DNA of 64,000 nt from Fidelibacterota bacterium (lineage in GTDB: Bacteria; Fidelibacterota; Marinisomatia; SCGC-AAA003-L08; TS1B11), in assembly GCA_004124875.1 (NCBI GenBank), contig SCKJ01000004.1, forward strand, positions 1 through 64,000, read 5' to 3'. How positions within the stretch are numbered: the stretch's first letter is position 1; the number at the start of each line of letters is the position of its first letter. The position numbers were made by a program, and so were the translations under genes. This document shows, piece by piece, positions 55,487 to 64,000 of this stretch. The notes under the pieces were generated by a model. It made no database searches. It saw only the letters and a program-made list of their open reading frames with translations, and was not told the origin of the DNA.

Positions 55487-57048
55487 GAATCGGCGGGCCT
55501 CACCTGAATTTTGCGCGAAACAGATTTAGACTGCAGGAACTGCCTCAGGTAGTCGGGGCCCCCGGCCTTGGAGTTGGTGCCGGACATATTAAAGCCCCCG
55601 AAGGGATGCACCCCTACCAGCGCGCCGGTGCACTTCCTGTTCAGGTAGAGATTCCCCACATGGAACTGCTGGCGGGCCTGCTGGAGGTGCGCTTCACTGC
55701 CGCTGTAAACGGCGCCGGTGAGGCCGTAAATGGAGTCGTTGGCCATGGTCAGCGCCTCGTCGAAATCGGTGGCCTTGAGCACCGCCAGAACCGGGCCGAA
55801 TATCTCCTCCTGGGCCAGCCTGTCGCCTGAGCTGATGCCGGCAATCACCGCAGGTGTCACAAAGTATCCGCTCTCGCCTGTGCGCAGGCCACCGGTCAGC
55901 AGCTGGCCCTCCTGCTTGCCGATTTCAATATAGGCCAGGGTCTTCTCAAGCGCGGACTGATTGATGACCGGTCCCATAAAGTTTGCCGGGTCATCGGGCG
56001 GCCCCACAGTCAGCGCCTCGGTCTTTTCGACAATCCTTTTCAGCAGATCATCGTGGATGTCCTGGTGGGCGATAAGGCGCGAGCAGGCCGAACATTTCTG
56101 CCCCTGGTAGCCGAACGCCGCCGCCACTGCTCCGCTGGCCACATCCTCCAGATCGGCATCGGCATCAACAACAATGGCATCTTTGCCGCCCATCTCGGCT
56201 GCCACGCGCTTGATCCAGATTTGTCCCGGCTGCGCTTTGGCCGCCCGCTCGTTAATGCGCAGGCCAATTTCCATGCTTCCGGTAAAGGAGATAAAACGAA
56301 CTTTGGGGTGATCTACGATAAAATCGCCAATTTCGCCACCACTGCCCGGCAGGTAGTTCAGGACCCCGGCCGGGAGGCCCGCCGCCTGCATGGCCTCGAC
56401 AAATATATGACCGGTCAGGGGCGTCTCCGAGGCCGGTTTAAGCACGATCGTGTTGCCGGTGACAATGGCAGCCGAGGCCATGCCGGTGAGAATGGCGAGG
56501 GGAAAATTCCAGGGTGGTATAATGGCACCGACACCGAGGGGTATGTAGAACATCTCAGGCTGTTCGCCGGCAAGCGGGACAACAGGTTGTTGGCCGCCAT
56601 AGCGCAGAGCTTCCCGGGCATAATACTCCAGGAAATCGACCGCCTCGGCAAAATCGGCGTCGGCTTCCAGCCAGTTTTTGCCCGCCTCCAGCACCATCGT
56701 TGCCACGGCAAGGTCGCGCCGCTCCCGGAGAGCCGCCGCCGCCTTTATCAGGTAGTCTGCACGCTCCTCTACGGAAGTCTGCGACCAGGCAGGAAAGGTC
56801 TCCGCAGCCAGAGCTATGGCCGTTTCGGCCTGCTCTCGGGTCGCCTTCTGAAAACGGGCCAGCACGAAATCGGGATCAGACGGATTGGTAGTGACAAGTT
56901 TCTGATCACGGGTGAAAGAGTCGACGCCGATGAGGAGCGGGTACTCCTTGCCTGCCGCCGCCTTGATCATAATAAGCGCCTTGTGCATGGCTGCTACTTC
57001 AATCGGCTGGTCAAACCGTCGAATCGCAAGATTTTGGAACGGGGTCAA
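55483..57048 (-). CDS. pruA: 1-Pyrroline-5-carboxylate dehydrogenase
   Basis: The NAD-dependent aldehyde dehydrogenase oxidises glutamate semialdehyde (from proline or arginine) to glutamate. The 521-aa sequence has [45 protein letters not shown] with the general-base Glu, catalytic Cys in [12 protein letters not shown] and the C-terminal [21 protein letters not shown]. The start is TTG 57048, unusual but preceded by an excellent AGAGGAGGT at 5-nt spacing. The front reads FQNLAIRRF..., close to the family's usual start. The matching proline dehydrogenase is not in the window. Confidence 0.95.
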   Translation of the reverse strand: MTPFQNLAIRRFDQPIEVAAMHKALIMIKAAAGKEYPLLIGVDSFTRDQKLVTTNPSDPDFVLARFQKATREQAETAIALAAETFPAWSQTSVEERADYLIKAAAALRERRDLAVATMVLEAGKNWLEADADFAEAVDFLEYYAREALRYGGQQPVVPLAGEQPEMFYIPLGVGAIIPPWNFPLAILTGMASAAIVTGNTIVLKPASETPLTGHIFVEAMQAAGLPAGVLNYLPGSGGEIGDFIVDHPKVRFISFTGSMEIGLRINERAAKAQPGQIWIKRVAAEMGGKDAIVVDADADLEDVASGAVAAAFGYQGQKCSACSRLIAHQDIHDDLLKRIVEKTEALTVGPPDDPANFMGPVINQSALEKTLAYIEIGKQEGQLLTGGLRTGESGYFVTPAVIAGISSGDRLAQEEIFGPVLAVLKATDFDEALTMANDSIYGLTGAVYSGSEAHLQQARQQFHVGNLYLNRKCTGALVGVHPFGGFNMSGTNSKAGGPDYLRQFLQSKSVSRKIQVRPADS

Positions 57049-57186
57049 GCAACCTCCTCTGCGAAACTGGAAACGGGCGCGTCTGCGCGCATGGTGCCGG
57101 GCCGGAAGTTAGAGTGGTAATTGAAATCCAATCAAGGTTGGCTTTTCCTGTACCCTTGGAGCCTGAAGCTGTTAGATTTATGACGA
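57049..57186. other. Shared upstream region of pruA and the deaminase gene
   Basis: This is the pruA-proximal part of the divergent intergenic region. It contains the AGGAGGT ribosome-binding site for pruA (on the minus strand) and presumably its promoter, which I could not place. It has no open frame longer than noise. Structured elements begin at 57187 and are listed separately. Confidence 0.35.
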
Positions 57187-57256
57187 GACCGGAGAGTATC
57201 CGGTCCATAAAGCCCGGCACGGTATTTGGGTCGAGGGGACCACAAAGCCCCAAATA
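57187..57256 (+). promoter_or_regulatory. Two perfect hairpins upstream of the deaminase leader
   Basis: Hairpin A: GACCGGA (57187-57193), loop GAGTA, TCCGGTC (57199-57205), seven perfect pairs. Hairpin B: TATTTGGG (57223-57230) with CCCAAATA (57249-57256), eight perfect pairs around an 18-nt loop that itself holds GGGG, able to pair with GCCCC. The sequence GGGG...CCCC can also form a rival stem. This could be a 5'-UTR regulator of the downstream genes, or part of a minus-strand transcript. It matched no riboswitch class I know. Confidence 0.5.
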
Positions 57257-57272
57257 AATTTAAGGGGATTCG

Positions 57273-57341
57273 ATGAAATTTCGCGCTATACCTGCTGTGC
57301 CGCTCCCGATTTTGCTTGCATCGGGACAGCGGCGCTCGTGA
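57273..57341 (+). CDS. 22-codon leader ORF upstream of the deaminase
   Basis: A short ORF with a strong ribosome-binding site (AAGGGG at 57262-57267, six bases before ATG) ends in TGA overlapping the GTG start of the deaminase (GTGA). Its end, together with the hairpin at 57299-57333, makes it a likely leader or coupling peptide rather than a stand-alone protein. The product has a few basic residues first, then a Pro/Leu/Ala stretch. I cannot assign a function and the peptide may not be stable. Confidence 0.5.
   Translation: MKFRAIPAVPLPILLASGQRRS
57299..57333 (+). promoter_or_regulatory. Stem-loop inside the leader ORF
   Basis: GCCGCT+CCCGAT (57299-57310) pairs with ATCGGG, a two-base bulge AC, then AGCGGC (57320-57333). 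That is 12 base pairs with a 9-nt loop ending 4 nt before the deaminase start. No T-run follows, so it is not an intrinsic terminator; it could block ribosome entry to the deaminase unless the leader is being translated. Confidence 0.6.
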
Positions 57342-57811
57342 AGCCAGAGCACTACATGCGGCTGGCCATCGACGACTGCCGCTCCGGTTTTGCCACCGGT
57401 GACGGGGGTCCTTTTGGCGCCTGCATCGTCAGGGACGGCCAGGTTATCGCCACGGAGCATAACCAGGTGCTGAAGGATAACGATCCCACCGCCCACGCTG
57501 AGATGATGACCATCCGCGCAGCGGCTCAGAGCCTGGGCAGCTGGGACCTTTCAGGCTGCGAGATTTATTCCACCACCGAACCTTGCCCCATGTGCTTTGC
57601 GGCCATTCATTGGGCGCGCATCGGCGCAATTTATACGGGTACCCGTATCGCAGATGTGGCGGCCCTGGGATTCAGCGAGCTGGCACTGTCCAACGAGCAG
57701 ATCAAGTCCATTGCCGGGCTGGAGGTTACGCTGATTACCGGCCTGCTGCAGGAGGAATGCCGGACCCTTTTGGCTGACTGGCAACACCAGTCGCCGGCCT
57801 CCACCTACTAG
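57338..57811 (+). CDS. Guanine-deaminase-like nucleobase deaminase
   Basis: The 157-aa cytidine-deaminase-fold enzyme has zinc ligands His53, Cys83 and Cys86 and catalytic Glu55 (PTAHAEMMTIRAA, TTEPCPMCFAAIHWARI). GGPFGACIV, the PTAHAE context and length fit the GuaD (guanine to xanthine) class more than TadA, which also acts on tRNA. The GTG start overlaps the leader ORF stop. Specificity is inferred from resemblance to the B. subtilis enzyme. Confidence 0.85.
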   Translation: MKPEHYMRLAIDDCRSGFATGDGGPFGACIVRDGQVIATEHNQVLKDNDPTAHAEMMTIRAAAQSLGSWDLSGCEIYSTTEPCPMCFAAIHWARIGAIYTGTRIADVAALGFSELALSNEQIKSIAGLEVTLITGLLQEECRTLLADWQHQSPASTY

Positions 57812-57816
57812 CTCCG

Positions 57817-58224
57817 TCAGTTTTTGGCGCCGGGGGTCACCAGCGGGAAAGCGGGGATTTCAGCGTCGAAGAATTCGCCTTCATCAGTGACCATCTGGTA
57901 GCTCCCGCGCATGCTGCCGATTTCTGTTCTCATGGGGCAGTAGCTGGAATATTCATGGCTCCGGCCAGGCAGAATGGTAGGCCGCTGGCCGATGACGCCG
58001 TCCCCCTGCACCTGCTCAACCTGGCCATGCCCATCGGTAATGTACCAATGCCGCCGCAGGAGTTGCACCGGACGATCACTCTGGTTGGTAATGGTCACAT
58101 TATACGTAAACATGTAGTGGCCCGGGTGGTGTGGCAACGAGTATCCCATATAGGACGGAATCACTTTCACGTGAACGCCGCGGGTAACGCTGCTGTAGCT
58201 GGTTTCGTTTTCTGAAGCGCTCAT
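57817..58224 (-). CDS. apaG: ApaG protein
   Basis: The 135-aa ApaG has a compact Fn3-like fold and is tied to Ap4A metabolism and divalent cation effects, though its exact activity is unsettled. YMFTYNVTITNQSDRPVQLLRRHWYITDG, QGDGVIGQRPTILPGRSHEYSSYCPM and GSMRGSYQMV are family signatures. ATG 58224 is chosen because MSASENETSYSSVTRGV is the usual start; upstream residues lack similarity. Confidence 0.92.
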   Translation of the reverse strand: MSASENETSYSSVTRGVHVKVIPSYMGYSLPHHPGHYMFTYNVTITNQSDRPVQLLRRHWYITDGHGQVEQVQGDGVIGQRPTILPGRSHEYSSYCPMRTEIGSMRGSYQMVTDEGEFFDAEIPAFPLVTPGAKN

Positions 58225-58342
58225 AAAGACCAGTTTACGCCCGGCGGCCCAGCGGCGCGAGAGATATTTTACAGCTTCAACCGGCGACCGCGCCAACCGG
58301 GTGGACACTTTTGGAGCTGCCCACTACATCAATGCGTAGAAG

Positions 58343-60595
58343 TCAATTGGGCGGGGGCCGCGCCAGTATGATCAGAATGGGCAGCAGCGTTATGCTGGCC
58401 AGCAGGGCAATCAGGAGTATGAGGCCCGCCAGCAGACCGAACTGAAACTGGGGGATGAAGCGGGAAAAAAGCAGGACCGAGAATCCGAGCAGCAGGACGA
58501 TCGTGGTGCTGATAATCGCTTTGCCCGTGGTCAGCATGGTTTCAGTAATGGCCGCTCTGTAATTCCCATTCAGGCGTCTAATTTCCTGCCGGAACCGGGC
58601 GATAAAATGGATGGTATCGTCCACCGCGATCCCAAAAGCGATGGCAAAGATCATGGCCGTGGTGGGCCGCAGTTTGATCCCCGAAAGTCCCATGATGCCC
58701 ACCACAATAACAAGGGGCAGGACGCTGGGCAGCACCGACAGCGCGGCCAGCCGTACCGATTTGAACAGCGCCGTCATAGAGGCAAAAATCACGATGAAGG
58801 CCAGCATGAAGCTGTAGGTCATGCTGCGCACCAGGTGGTCATTGGTGCGCAGTGCCAGCAGGGTGGCTCCCGTGAGCGAGACGGTATGTCCCGGCGGCAG
58901 ATTTTCCCGCGCCCACGCGCCCACGGCCGACTTGATTTCTTCGGCCCGCACCGAGGGAATGTTCGAGACCCGCGCGGATATTCTTCCGGCAGAGAAGTCG
59001 GGGCTGGCAAATGCCGCCACGAGGCCGGCATCGGTCAAACTGATGAGCTCTCCGACCTCCCGGGCGGAGGACGGGATGGACCGGGTCCCATGACCCACGG
59101 CCTCATTGGCCATTTCAATGTGGTCTTTCAGCGATGCGGTGACGGTCACATCGGCCAGCCCATCGACAAACGTCTGCAGGGCCCCCATGCGGCTCAGATT
59201 TTCAGGCAGGAGTATGCCATCCATTTCCGGCGTGCGGTAAATCAGCTCAAGGGGCAGGATGCGAATCATATTTTGCTCCACAAAAGTGTAATCGAGGTGC
59301 ACCTTGTTGCCGGATCTCAAGTCGTCCAAAACGCCGGCATCGGTCCTGATGCGGGCCACCCCGAATAGCGACACGACCACCATGATGGCGGTGACACCGA
59401 GGATGCCCCGCGGATGGTGCTCCACCCACTCGCTCATGCGCCGGGCGGCCAGCAGGCGCACGCCACGCGCATGCCTGTCGAGGGTTTCCCGGGACGGCAG
59501 GGGCGTAAGGGCCAGGAGCGCCGGGATCACCAACAGCGTTACCACGAACATGAGGATCACCCCCACCGCCAGGCTGACCCCGAACTCCTGCACGATGCGC
59601 ACATTGGTGGAGGCCAGTGTCGCGAAGCCCGTGGCGGTGGTGAAACTGGTCAGAAACAGAGCGGCCCCGATGCGGCGGAAAACGGCGGACAGCGCCTGTT
59701 TCAGGGGCATCCCCTGCCCCAGCAGCTCATAATACTGCGACAGGATATGGATCGAATCGGATATGCCGACAATCAGTAGCAGGTTGAACGTGAGGTAGGA
59801 TATAATATTGATGGTGACGCCGGCCAGGCCCATCAAACCGGCGACCCAGATGAGCGTTGCCGAGATGGCCACCAGTGGATAGATCAGAGCCCGGGGCTGC
59901 CGGAACATGGCGTAGAGGACGATGAGCGAAAGGCCCATGGCGATGGGCAGGAAAGTGTTGCGCTCGCGCTTCATGGTCTCCACGTAGCGGGTGCGAATGA
60001 CCGGCAGTCCGGCGTCGTGCCAGGTCCAGGCGCTGCCTGCGCGCAGCGAATCGATGGAGCGCAGCAGCTGGACGCGATCGGCGTGGCTGCCATACTCCTC
60101 GTCCATGTTGATGGCCACGCCACCCAGGCGGCCGTCGTCCGACAGGAGCGTCCGGCGATAAAGGGGGTGATTCTGGACCTCCAGCTTCCGCGCGCCGCGT
60201 TCTTGCGGATCCAGGCCGGGAGGGAAGTAGTCCTCAATGAGCAGCAGGCCATCTGTGGACGTAATGCGCTCTATGTTGGACAGCGAGAATACCGACTTGA
60301 TGCTGGGCAGCTCCTCCAGCCCCTGCGTGAACTGCCGCAGAATGTCGAGATTTTCCCCGGAAAGCGGGTCCCCGGATTCATAGACCAGCAGGATCAGGTT
60401 GTCATCGGTAACGAAATCGCTCTTGAACTGGAGGTAGGCGTCTTTCTCCACATCGTGCCGCGGGAACAGCTGCTCCAGACTGAAATCGACGGACAGGGCG
60501 CGGGCCTGGAAGGCAAAGAACAGGGTGATGGCCCCAACGATCGCCAGCACAAATTTAGGGCGGTGCAGCACTTGGCCGATGAGGCGCTCTAGCAT
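58343..60595 (-). CDS. RND-superfamily (MMPL/SSD) exporter
   Basis: The 750-aa protein has twelve membrane helices in two repeats: TM1, a large periplasmic loop, TM2-6, then TM7, loop and TM8-12. The conserved sterol-sensing or MMPL region reads LTFNLLLIVGISDSIHILSQYYE in the first half and MIFAIAFGIAVDDTIHFIARFRQEI in the second. The Asp residues of proton relay are in GISDS and AVDDT. This architecture matches predicted RND exporters of lipids or hydrophobic compounds; no membrane-fusion or outer-membrane partner lies nearby. ATG 60595 gives the family start MLERLIGQVLHRPK. Confidence 0.9.
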   Translation of the reverse strand: MLERLIGQVLHRPKFVLAIVGAITLFFAFQARALSVDFSLEQLFPRHDVEKDAYLQFKSDFVTDDNLILLVYESGDPLSGENLDILRQFTQGLEELPSIKSVFSLSNIERITSTDGLLLIEDYFPPGLDPQERGARKLEVQNHPLYRRTLLSDDGRLGGVAINMDEEYGSHADRVQLLRSIDSLRAGSAWTWHDAGLPVIRTRYVETMKRERNTFLPIAMGLSLIVLYAMFRQPRALIYPLVAISATLIWVAGLMGLAGVTINIISYLTFNLLLIVGISDSIHILSQYYELLGQGMPLKQALSAVFRRIGAALFLTSFTTATGFATLASTNVRIVQEFGVSLAVGVILMFVVTLLVIPALLALTPLPSRETLDRHARGVRLLAARRMSEWVEHHPRGILGVTAIMVVVSLFGVARIRTDAGVLDDLRSGNKVHLDYTFVEQNMIRILPLELIYRTPEMDGILLPENLSRMGALQTFVDGLADVTVTASLKDHIEMANEAVGHGTRSIPSSAREVGELISLTDAGLVAAFASPDFSAGRISARVSNIPSVRAEEIKSAVGAWARENLPPGHTVSLTGATLLALRTNDHLVRSMTYSFMLAFIVIFASMTALFKSVRLAALSVLPSVLPLVIVVGIMGLSGIKLRPTTAMIFAIAFGIAVDDTIHFIARFRQEIRRLNGNYRAAITETMLTTGKAIISTTIVLLLGFSVLLFSRFIPQFQFGLLAGLILLIALLASITLLPILIILARPPPN

Positions 60596-60614
60596 ATCTG
60601 CCTGCTCACGTTGA

Positions 60615-62042
60615 TCAGGAATCGCTGTCGCCAGGCGCGGGACCGGTGAGATAGCTGATGGCCACCAGCAGCACGATGGAGCTGATGGCGGCGGGGTAAA
60701 TGGCTTCAACGCCAAACGGATTTGTGCCGTTGACTTTTTTTAGAATCTCCCACACCAGCGTGACACCGCCCCCAGCGAGGATGGAGGCAAAGGCGGCGTT
60801 GGCATTGGCCCGGGGCCAGACAAATGCCGCTATCAGCGCGGGGGTGATGGCCGCGCCATAGATCGTGTAGGCGGCGAATGCGGCATCGAGAATGGACGGG
60901 AAAAATTCGATCATCCCGAATGCGATGAATCCGAATACCACTACGGCGATGCGGCTGACTTTCAGCAGGTGCTCGCCGCTGGCGTCGGGGCGCAGGAAGC
61001 GGCCGTAGATGTCCGTGGCCAGATTGTTGGCCGGCACGAGCAGAAACGAATCGGCGGTGGAGACGATGATGGACAGTATCGCGGCCAGCAATAAGGCTCC
61101 GATCCAGAACGGCACGCCCTGGTGGGCCACAAGAATGAGAATTTTGCCGGCTTCATCGCCGGTCAGTCCGGGAAAGCGGACGGAGGCGATAAATCCCAGG
61201 GAGACGATGAGAATTTCGATAATGATCACGCCGATAATCCACCCGGCCACGGCTTTCTCGGCCTGGTTTCCATCTTTGGCTGAGAGGATGCGCTGGTACA
61301 TGTTCGCGTCGCCCATCAGCAACAGCAGGGTCGGTAAAAACAGCGCCAGCATACTTTTGAAGCCCATGGCGCCGAACAGGTCCCACTTGACGTCAGGCGT
61401 ATTGGCCACCAGCTGATCAAAGCCGCCGATGCCTGCCAGCATAAATGGGACCGCCAGCATGAGTCCCACGATGGCTACGATACCGTTGAGCACATCGGTA
61501 TAGACCACCGACAGCAACCCCGCCAGAGCCGTATAGATAATGGTGAACAGGGCGATGATGATCATGCCCAGGGTCAAATTTTCGATCCCGGCGATAATCT
61601 GCTGATTGCCGGCAATGATCTCAAAGACCCGGCCCCCGCCGCGAAACTGGTAACTGACAATGGTAAGGTACGCGATGATGGTGGTCACCGAAGCCAGCAC
61701 ACCGGCCCGGGCGTCGTACCGCTTTTCCAGAATCTGAGGCACCGATGAGGCGCCGATATTGCGAATGCGCCTGGCGATAAAATAGATGAGCACAATGCCG
61801 ATCCAGGCGCCGCTGGAGGCCCACAAACCGGCGAACCCGTTTTCATAGCCGAGCCGGCCATTGTTGAAAATGGAGCCTGAGCCGGTCCATGTGGCCACCA
61901 GAGTGCCAACGAGAATAGGCCATCTGAAGGAGCGGCCGCCAACGGCAAAATCTTCGGCGGTCTGCACTTTTTTGCGCTTCCACACGCCGACCATGATCAG
62001 CAGGGCCAGATATACTATGACGACAATCAGATAGGGTGACAT
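60615..62042 (-). CDS. Sodium:solute symporter family protein
   Basis: This SSS-family transporter has about 13 membrane helices and 475 aa. The family features are TAEDFAVGGRSFRWPILVGTLVATWTGSGSIFNNGRLGYENGFAGLWASSG, VSYQFRGGGRVFE, and SIIVSTADSFLLVPANNLATDIYGRF in helix 8. It differs from the PutP-like gene at 19562 by WTGSGSIFNNGRLGYENG, a pattern of less characterised SSS members, so the substrate is unknown. The downstream MMPL gene starts 19 nt after its stop. Confidence 0.88.
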   Translation of the reverse strand: MSPYLIVVIVYLALLIMVGVWKRKKVQTAEDFAVGGRSFRWPILVGTLVATWTGSGSIFNNGRLGYENGFAGLWASSGAWIGIVLIYFIARRIRNIGASSVPQILEKRYDARAGVLASVTTIIAYLTIVSYQFRGGGRVFEIIAGNQQIIAGIENLTLGMIIIALFTIIYTALAGLLSVVYTDVLNGIVAIVGLMLAVPFMLAGIGGFDQLVANTPDVKWDLFGAMGFKSMLALFLPTLLLLMGDANMYQRILSAKDGNQAEKAVAGWIIGVIIIEILIVSLGFIASVRFPGLTGDEAGKILILVAHQGVPFWIGALLLAAILSIIVSTADSFLLVPANNLATDIYGRFLRPDASGEHLLKVSRIAVVVFGFIAFGMIEFFPSILDAAFAAYTIYGAAITPALIAAFVWPRANANAAFASILAGGGVTLVWEILKKVNGTNPFGVEAIYPAAISSIVLLVAISYLTGPAPGDSDS

Positions 62043-62099
62043 AATCGTTTCCAGTCCGTGGTTAGAGAAAGGCTGGCATGCATGCCGGCTCGGACCGCG

Positions 62100-63263
62100 C
62101 TACAGGCGGGCGACTCCATCCTTAATGCGGTGCAGGGCCTCGGTGATATTTTCGACGGAATTGGCATAAGAGAGCCGGATGTACCCCTCTCCCAAGGCCC
62201 CGAAGGAGGTGCCGGTAAGCATCGCCACGCCGCATTCCTCCAGGAAGTAGATCTCCAGCTCCTTGCTGGTGCGGCCCAGCGCTGTGATGTTGGGGAAGAC
62301 GTAAAAGGCCCCCTCGGGTTGGAGGCAGCTGAAGCCGTCAATTTTATTGAGTCCCGACACAATGAAGTCCCTTCGGCGCTCAAACTCCGCCACCATGGCA
62401 CGGACCTCGTCTTGCGGCCCGGTGAGCGCTTCAATGCCGGCGATCTGGGTAAAGCTGGCCGTGCAGGAATTGCTGTTGGTCATCAGCCGTCCGACCCAAA
62501 AAGCGAGCTTCTCCGGCATGACGCCATATCCCAGACGCCAGCCCGTCATGGCGTAGATTTTGGAAAATCCGTCAAGCAGTATCAACCGCTCTGCCATGCC
62601 GGGGAAGGTGAGCAGCGAGAGATGCTCGCCGCCATAAATAATGCGTGAGTAAATTTCATCGGCCAGGACGATAAAGTCGTGCTCGATGGCCAGTTCGGCA
62701 ATGCGGGCCAGCTGCTCGCCCGTCGCCACTGCGCCGGTGGGGTTGGCCGGAGAGTTGAGGATCAGGAATGAGGTCCGGGGCGATATGAGCGTCTCGAGCT
62801 CGCTCACATCGATGCCGAAACTGTTTGCTTCCCGCATCGGCAGCGGCACTGCCTTGGCGCCTATCCAGTTGATAACCGATTCATAAATGGGGAAGCCGGG
62901 ATTGGGGTAGATGACCTCCTCGCCGGGATTCACGCAGGCCAGCAGCGAAAAAAAGATGATTGGTTTGCCTCCCGGCACCACGACCACCTGGGCGGGGGAG
63001 ACTTCAATGCCCCTGCTGCGGCCGATCTCCGTAGCGATGGCCTCCCTGAGCGCCGGAATTCCGGCTGAGGGACCGTAGTGGGTGTGGCCATCATCCAGCG
63101 CTTTTTTTGCCGCGTCGCGAATATTGGCCGGCGTATCGAAATCGGGCTCGCCAATCTCCAGATGGATAATGGACCGGCCTTCACCCTCCAAGGCCCTGGC
63201 CCTGGCCAGCACTTCAAAGGCCGTTTCGGTGCCCAGCCGTGACATGCTCTCGGCAATTTTCAT
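62100..63263 (-). CDS. PLP-dependent class I aminotransferase
   Basis: The 387-aa fold-type I aminotransferase binds PLP through Lys in DGFSKIYAMTGWRLGYG. LEIGEPDFDTPANIRDAAKKAL, THYGPSAGIPALREAI, NSPANPTGAVATGEQ and LADEIYSRIIYGG match the aspartate/aromatic (AspB-like) group. Amino donor and acceptor cannot be fixed by eye. ATG 63263 has GGGGCTGA upstream; ATG 63275 is four codons earlier. The gene is divergent from the DAACS symporter. Confidence 0.92.
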   Translation of the reverse strand: MKIAESMSRLGTETAFEVLARARALEGEGRSIIHLEIGEPDFDTPANIRDAAKKALDDGHTHYGPSAGIPALREAIATEIGRSRGIEVSPAQVVVVPGGKPIIFFSLLACVNPGEEVIYPNPGFPIYESVINWIGAKAVPLPMREANSFGIDVSELETLISPRTSFLILNSPANPTGAVATGEQLARIAELAIEHDFIVLADEIYSRIIYGGEHLSLLTFPGMAERLILLDGFSKIYAMTGWRLGYGVMPEKLAFWVGRLMTNSNSCTASFTQIAGIEALTGPQDEVRAMVAEFERRRDFIVSGLNKIDGFSCLQPEGAFYVFPNITALGRTSKELEIYFLEECGVAMLTGTSFGALGEGYIRLSYANSVENITEALHRIKDGVARL

Positions 63264-63478
63264 GATCAGCCCCATGATGACAGTCGAATCCAGAGATGGA
63301 GATCAGTCCCGGGAAAGTTACGGCTGGGGCGCTGCCGGTGCAGTAAATCCATGGGAGGCGGTCCCGGCTCTGCCGGTTGTCCGCCGTGCCGCCAGTGCGT
63401 ATATTCGCCCTTCGCAACAGAGTCACGGTCATTTCGACACGGATCCATTGGGCCACAAATCCGGAGTATGGGAGCGGC

Positions 63479-64000
63479 ATGAAACTAAAATTACATTGGC
63501 AAATTTTCATTGCTATGGGGGCTGGCACCGCCTTCGCGCTGCTTTTTCCCGAGCAGGTGCCGTACATCGCCCCTCTCGGGGTTATCTTCATGCGTCTGTT
63601 GCGCATGGTCATCGTGCCGCTCATTATGACCTCTATTATTTCAGGGGTAGCCGGGATTGGCGACTCCAGAAGTCTGGGCAGATTGGGCGGTAAGACTTTC
63701 GCCTACTACGCGACCACCAGCATGCTGGCCATCCTCATTGGTCTCTCCGTGACCAACCTCATCCAGCCCGGCGCCGGTGTGGAAATCGCCCAGGAGCAGC
63801 GCATCCATCCGGACGACCTGGAGAAACCGGGTTCGGTCTCCGATATCCTGCTGCGCATCATCCCGCTGAATCCCATTGGCGCCGCCGCAGAGGGGGATGT
63901 GCTCAGCATCATTTTCTTCTCCATCATTTTTGGATTTGCCATTACGCGTCTGCCTGATAAGCACTCCAAGACGCTGCAGAATTTTTTCAATGCCGCCTTC
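63479..64000 (+). CDS. Dicarboxylate/amino acid:cation symporter (partial, 5' end)
   Basis: The open frame from ATG 63479 (GGGAG just upstream) stays open to the last base of the window, giving 174 residues with no stop. The sequence fits the DAACS (GltP-like) family: LHWQIFIAMGAGTAFAL, APLGVIFMRLLRMVIVPLIMTSIISGVAGIGD, GKTFAYYATTSMLAILIGL, NLIQPGAG, and IIPLNPIGAAAEGDVLSIIFFSIIFGFAI. Members import glutamate, aspartate or C4-dicarboxylates with sodium or protons. The rest of the gene lies outside the window, so substrate residues in the C-terminal half cannot be checked. Confidence 0.92.
   Translation, partial: MKLKLHWQIFIAMGAGTAFALLFPEQVPYIAPLGVIFMRLLRMVIVPLIMTSIISGVAGIGDSRSLGRLGGKTFAYYATTSMLAILIGLSVTNLIQPGAGVEIAQEQRIHPDDLEKPGSVSDILLRIIPLNPIGAAAEGDVLSIIFFSIIFGFAITRLPDKHSKTLQNFFNAAF

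Noticed and set aside
57191-57204. GGAGAGTA string resembling the start of the folate (THF) riboswitch
   Set aside because: The rest of that class (conserved loops and spacing) is absent; it is simply one arm of a 7-bp hairpin.

Overview
The window is a bacterial chromosome segment, GC-rich by eye. It carries the 3' part of an rRNA operon (16S end, tRNA-Ile, tRNA-Ala, 23S, 5S) and about 50 densely packed protein genes, and it runs off the right edge inside a transporter gene. Several traits point to the FCB (Bacteroidetes/Marinimicrobia/Ignavibacteria-like) assemblage, perhaps a Marinimicrobia-type lineage. These are a PorX-type response regulator with a PglZ domain, PorV-like and other outer-membrane beta-barrels, many signal peptides whose end reads A/G-Q, an LptF/G permease, and single-copy essential genes in a typical diderm set. 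The placement is an inference from gene content, not from a 16S comparison.

Layout. 1-4014: rRNA operon with spacer tRNAs, a long RNase III-type stem flanking 23S, and a terminator after 5S. 4177-13345 (+): secreted Fn3-like protein, FecR-domain protein, 950-aa barrel-like protein, CHASE2-adenylate cyclase and PorX-like regulator. This is the most distinctive block, a plausible envelope-to-cAMP signalling unit. 13338-23137 (+): a tightly overlapping housekeeping run, tsaE-tsaB-rimI-accD-surE-guaA-yfiH-uppP-(Na+/solute symporter)-holA-ECF sigma-anti-sigma. 23300-24986 (+): GAF-GAF-GGDEF diguanylate cyclase and a 64-aa basic protein. 25005-26420 (-): secreted aminopeptidase P, divergent from metK. 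27820-32240 (+): a 1004-aa lipoprotein coupled to a PorV/FadL-like barrel. 32262-36544: an LptF/G permease, an NhaC antiporter with an extra secreted-type N-terminal domain, and a CorC-like CBS protein. 36707-42813 (+): murQ-anmK (cell-wall recycling), phosphohexomutase, polyprenyl synthase, PGI/PMI and DUF151 nuclease. 42834-57048 (-): one long run holding the classic yceD-rpmF-plsX-fabH-fabD-fabG-acpP-fabF-rnc cluster, preceded by a membrane protein, a SPOR lipoprotein, ndk, sucD, sucC, a carbamate kinase, a small membrane protein and P5C dehydrogenase. 57273-57811 (+): a guanine-deaminase-like gene with a structured leader and a coupled 22-codon mini-ORF. 57817-63263 (-): apaG, RND/MMPL exporter, SSS symporter and aminotransferase. 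63479-end (+): DAACS symporter, cut by the window edge.

The genes cover translation and tRNA modification (TsaB/TsaE), fatty-acid and isoprenoid supply, peptidoglycan recycling, central carbon (SucCD, PGI/PMI), amino-acid uptake and catabolism coupled to sodium (SSS, NhaC, DAACS, P5CDH, carbamate kinase), and envelope surveillance. No phage, insertion sequence, CRISPR array or defence island was seen. Starts are often GTG or TTG and overlap the upstream stop, so translational coupling is widespread. Start choices below rest on Shine-Dalgarno spacing, overlap and family N-termini read by eye.
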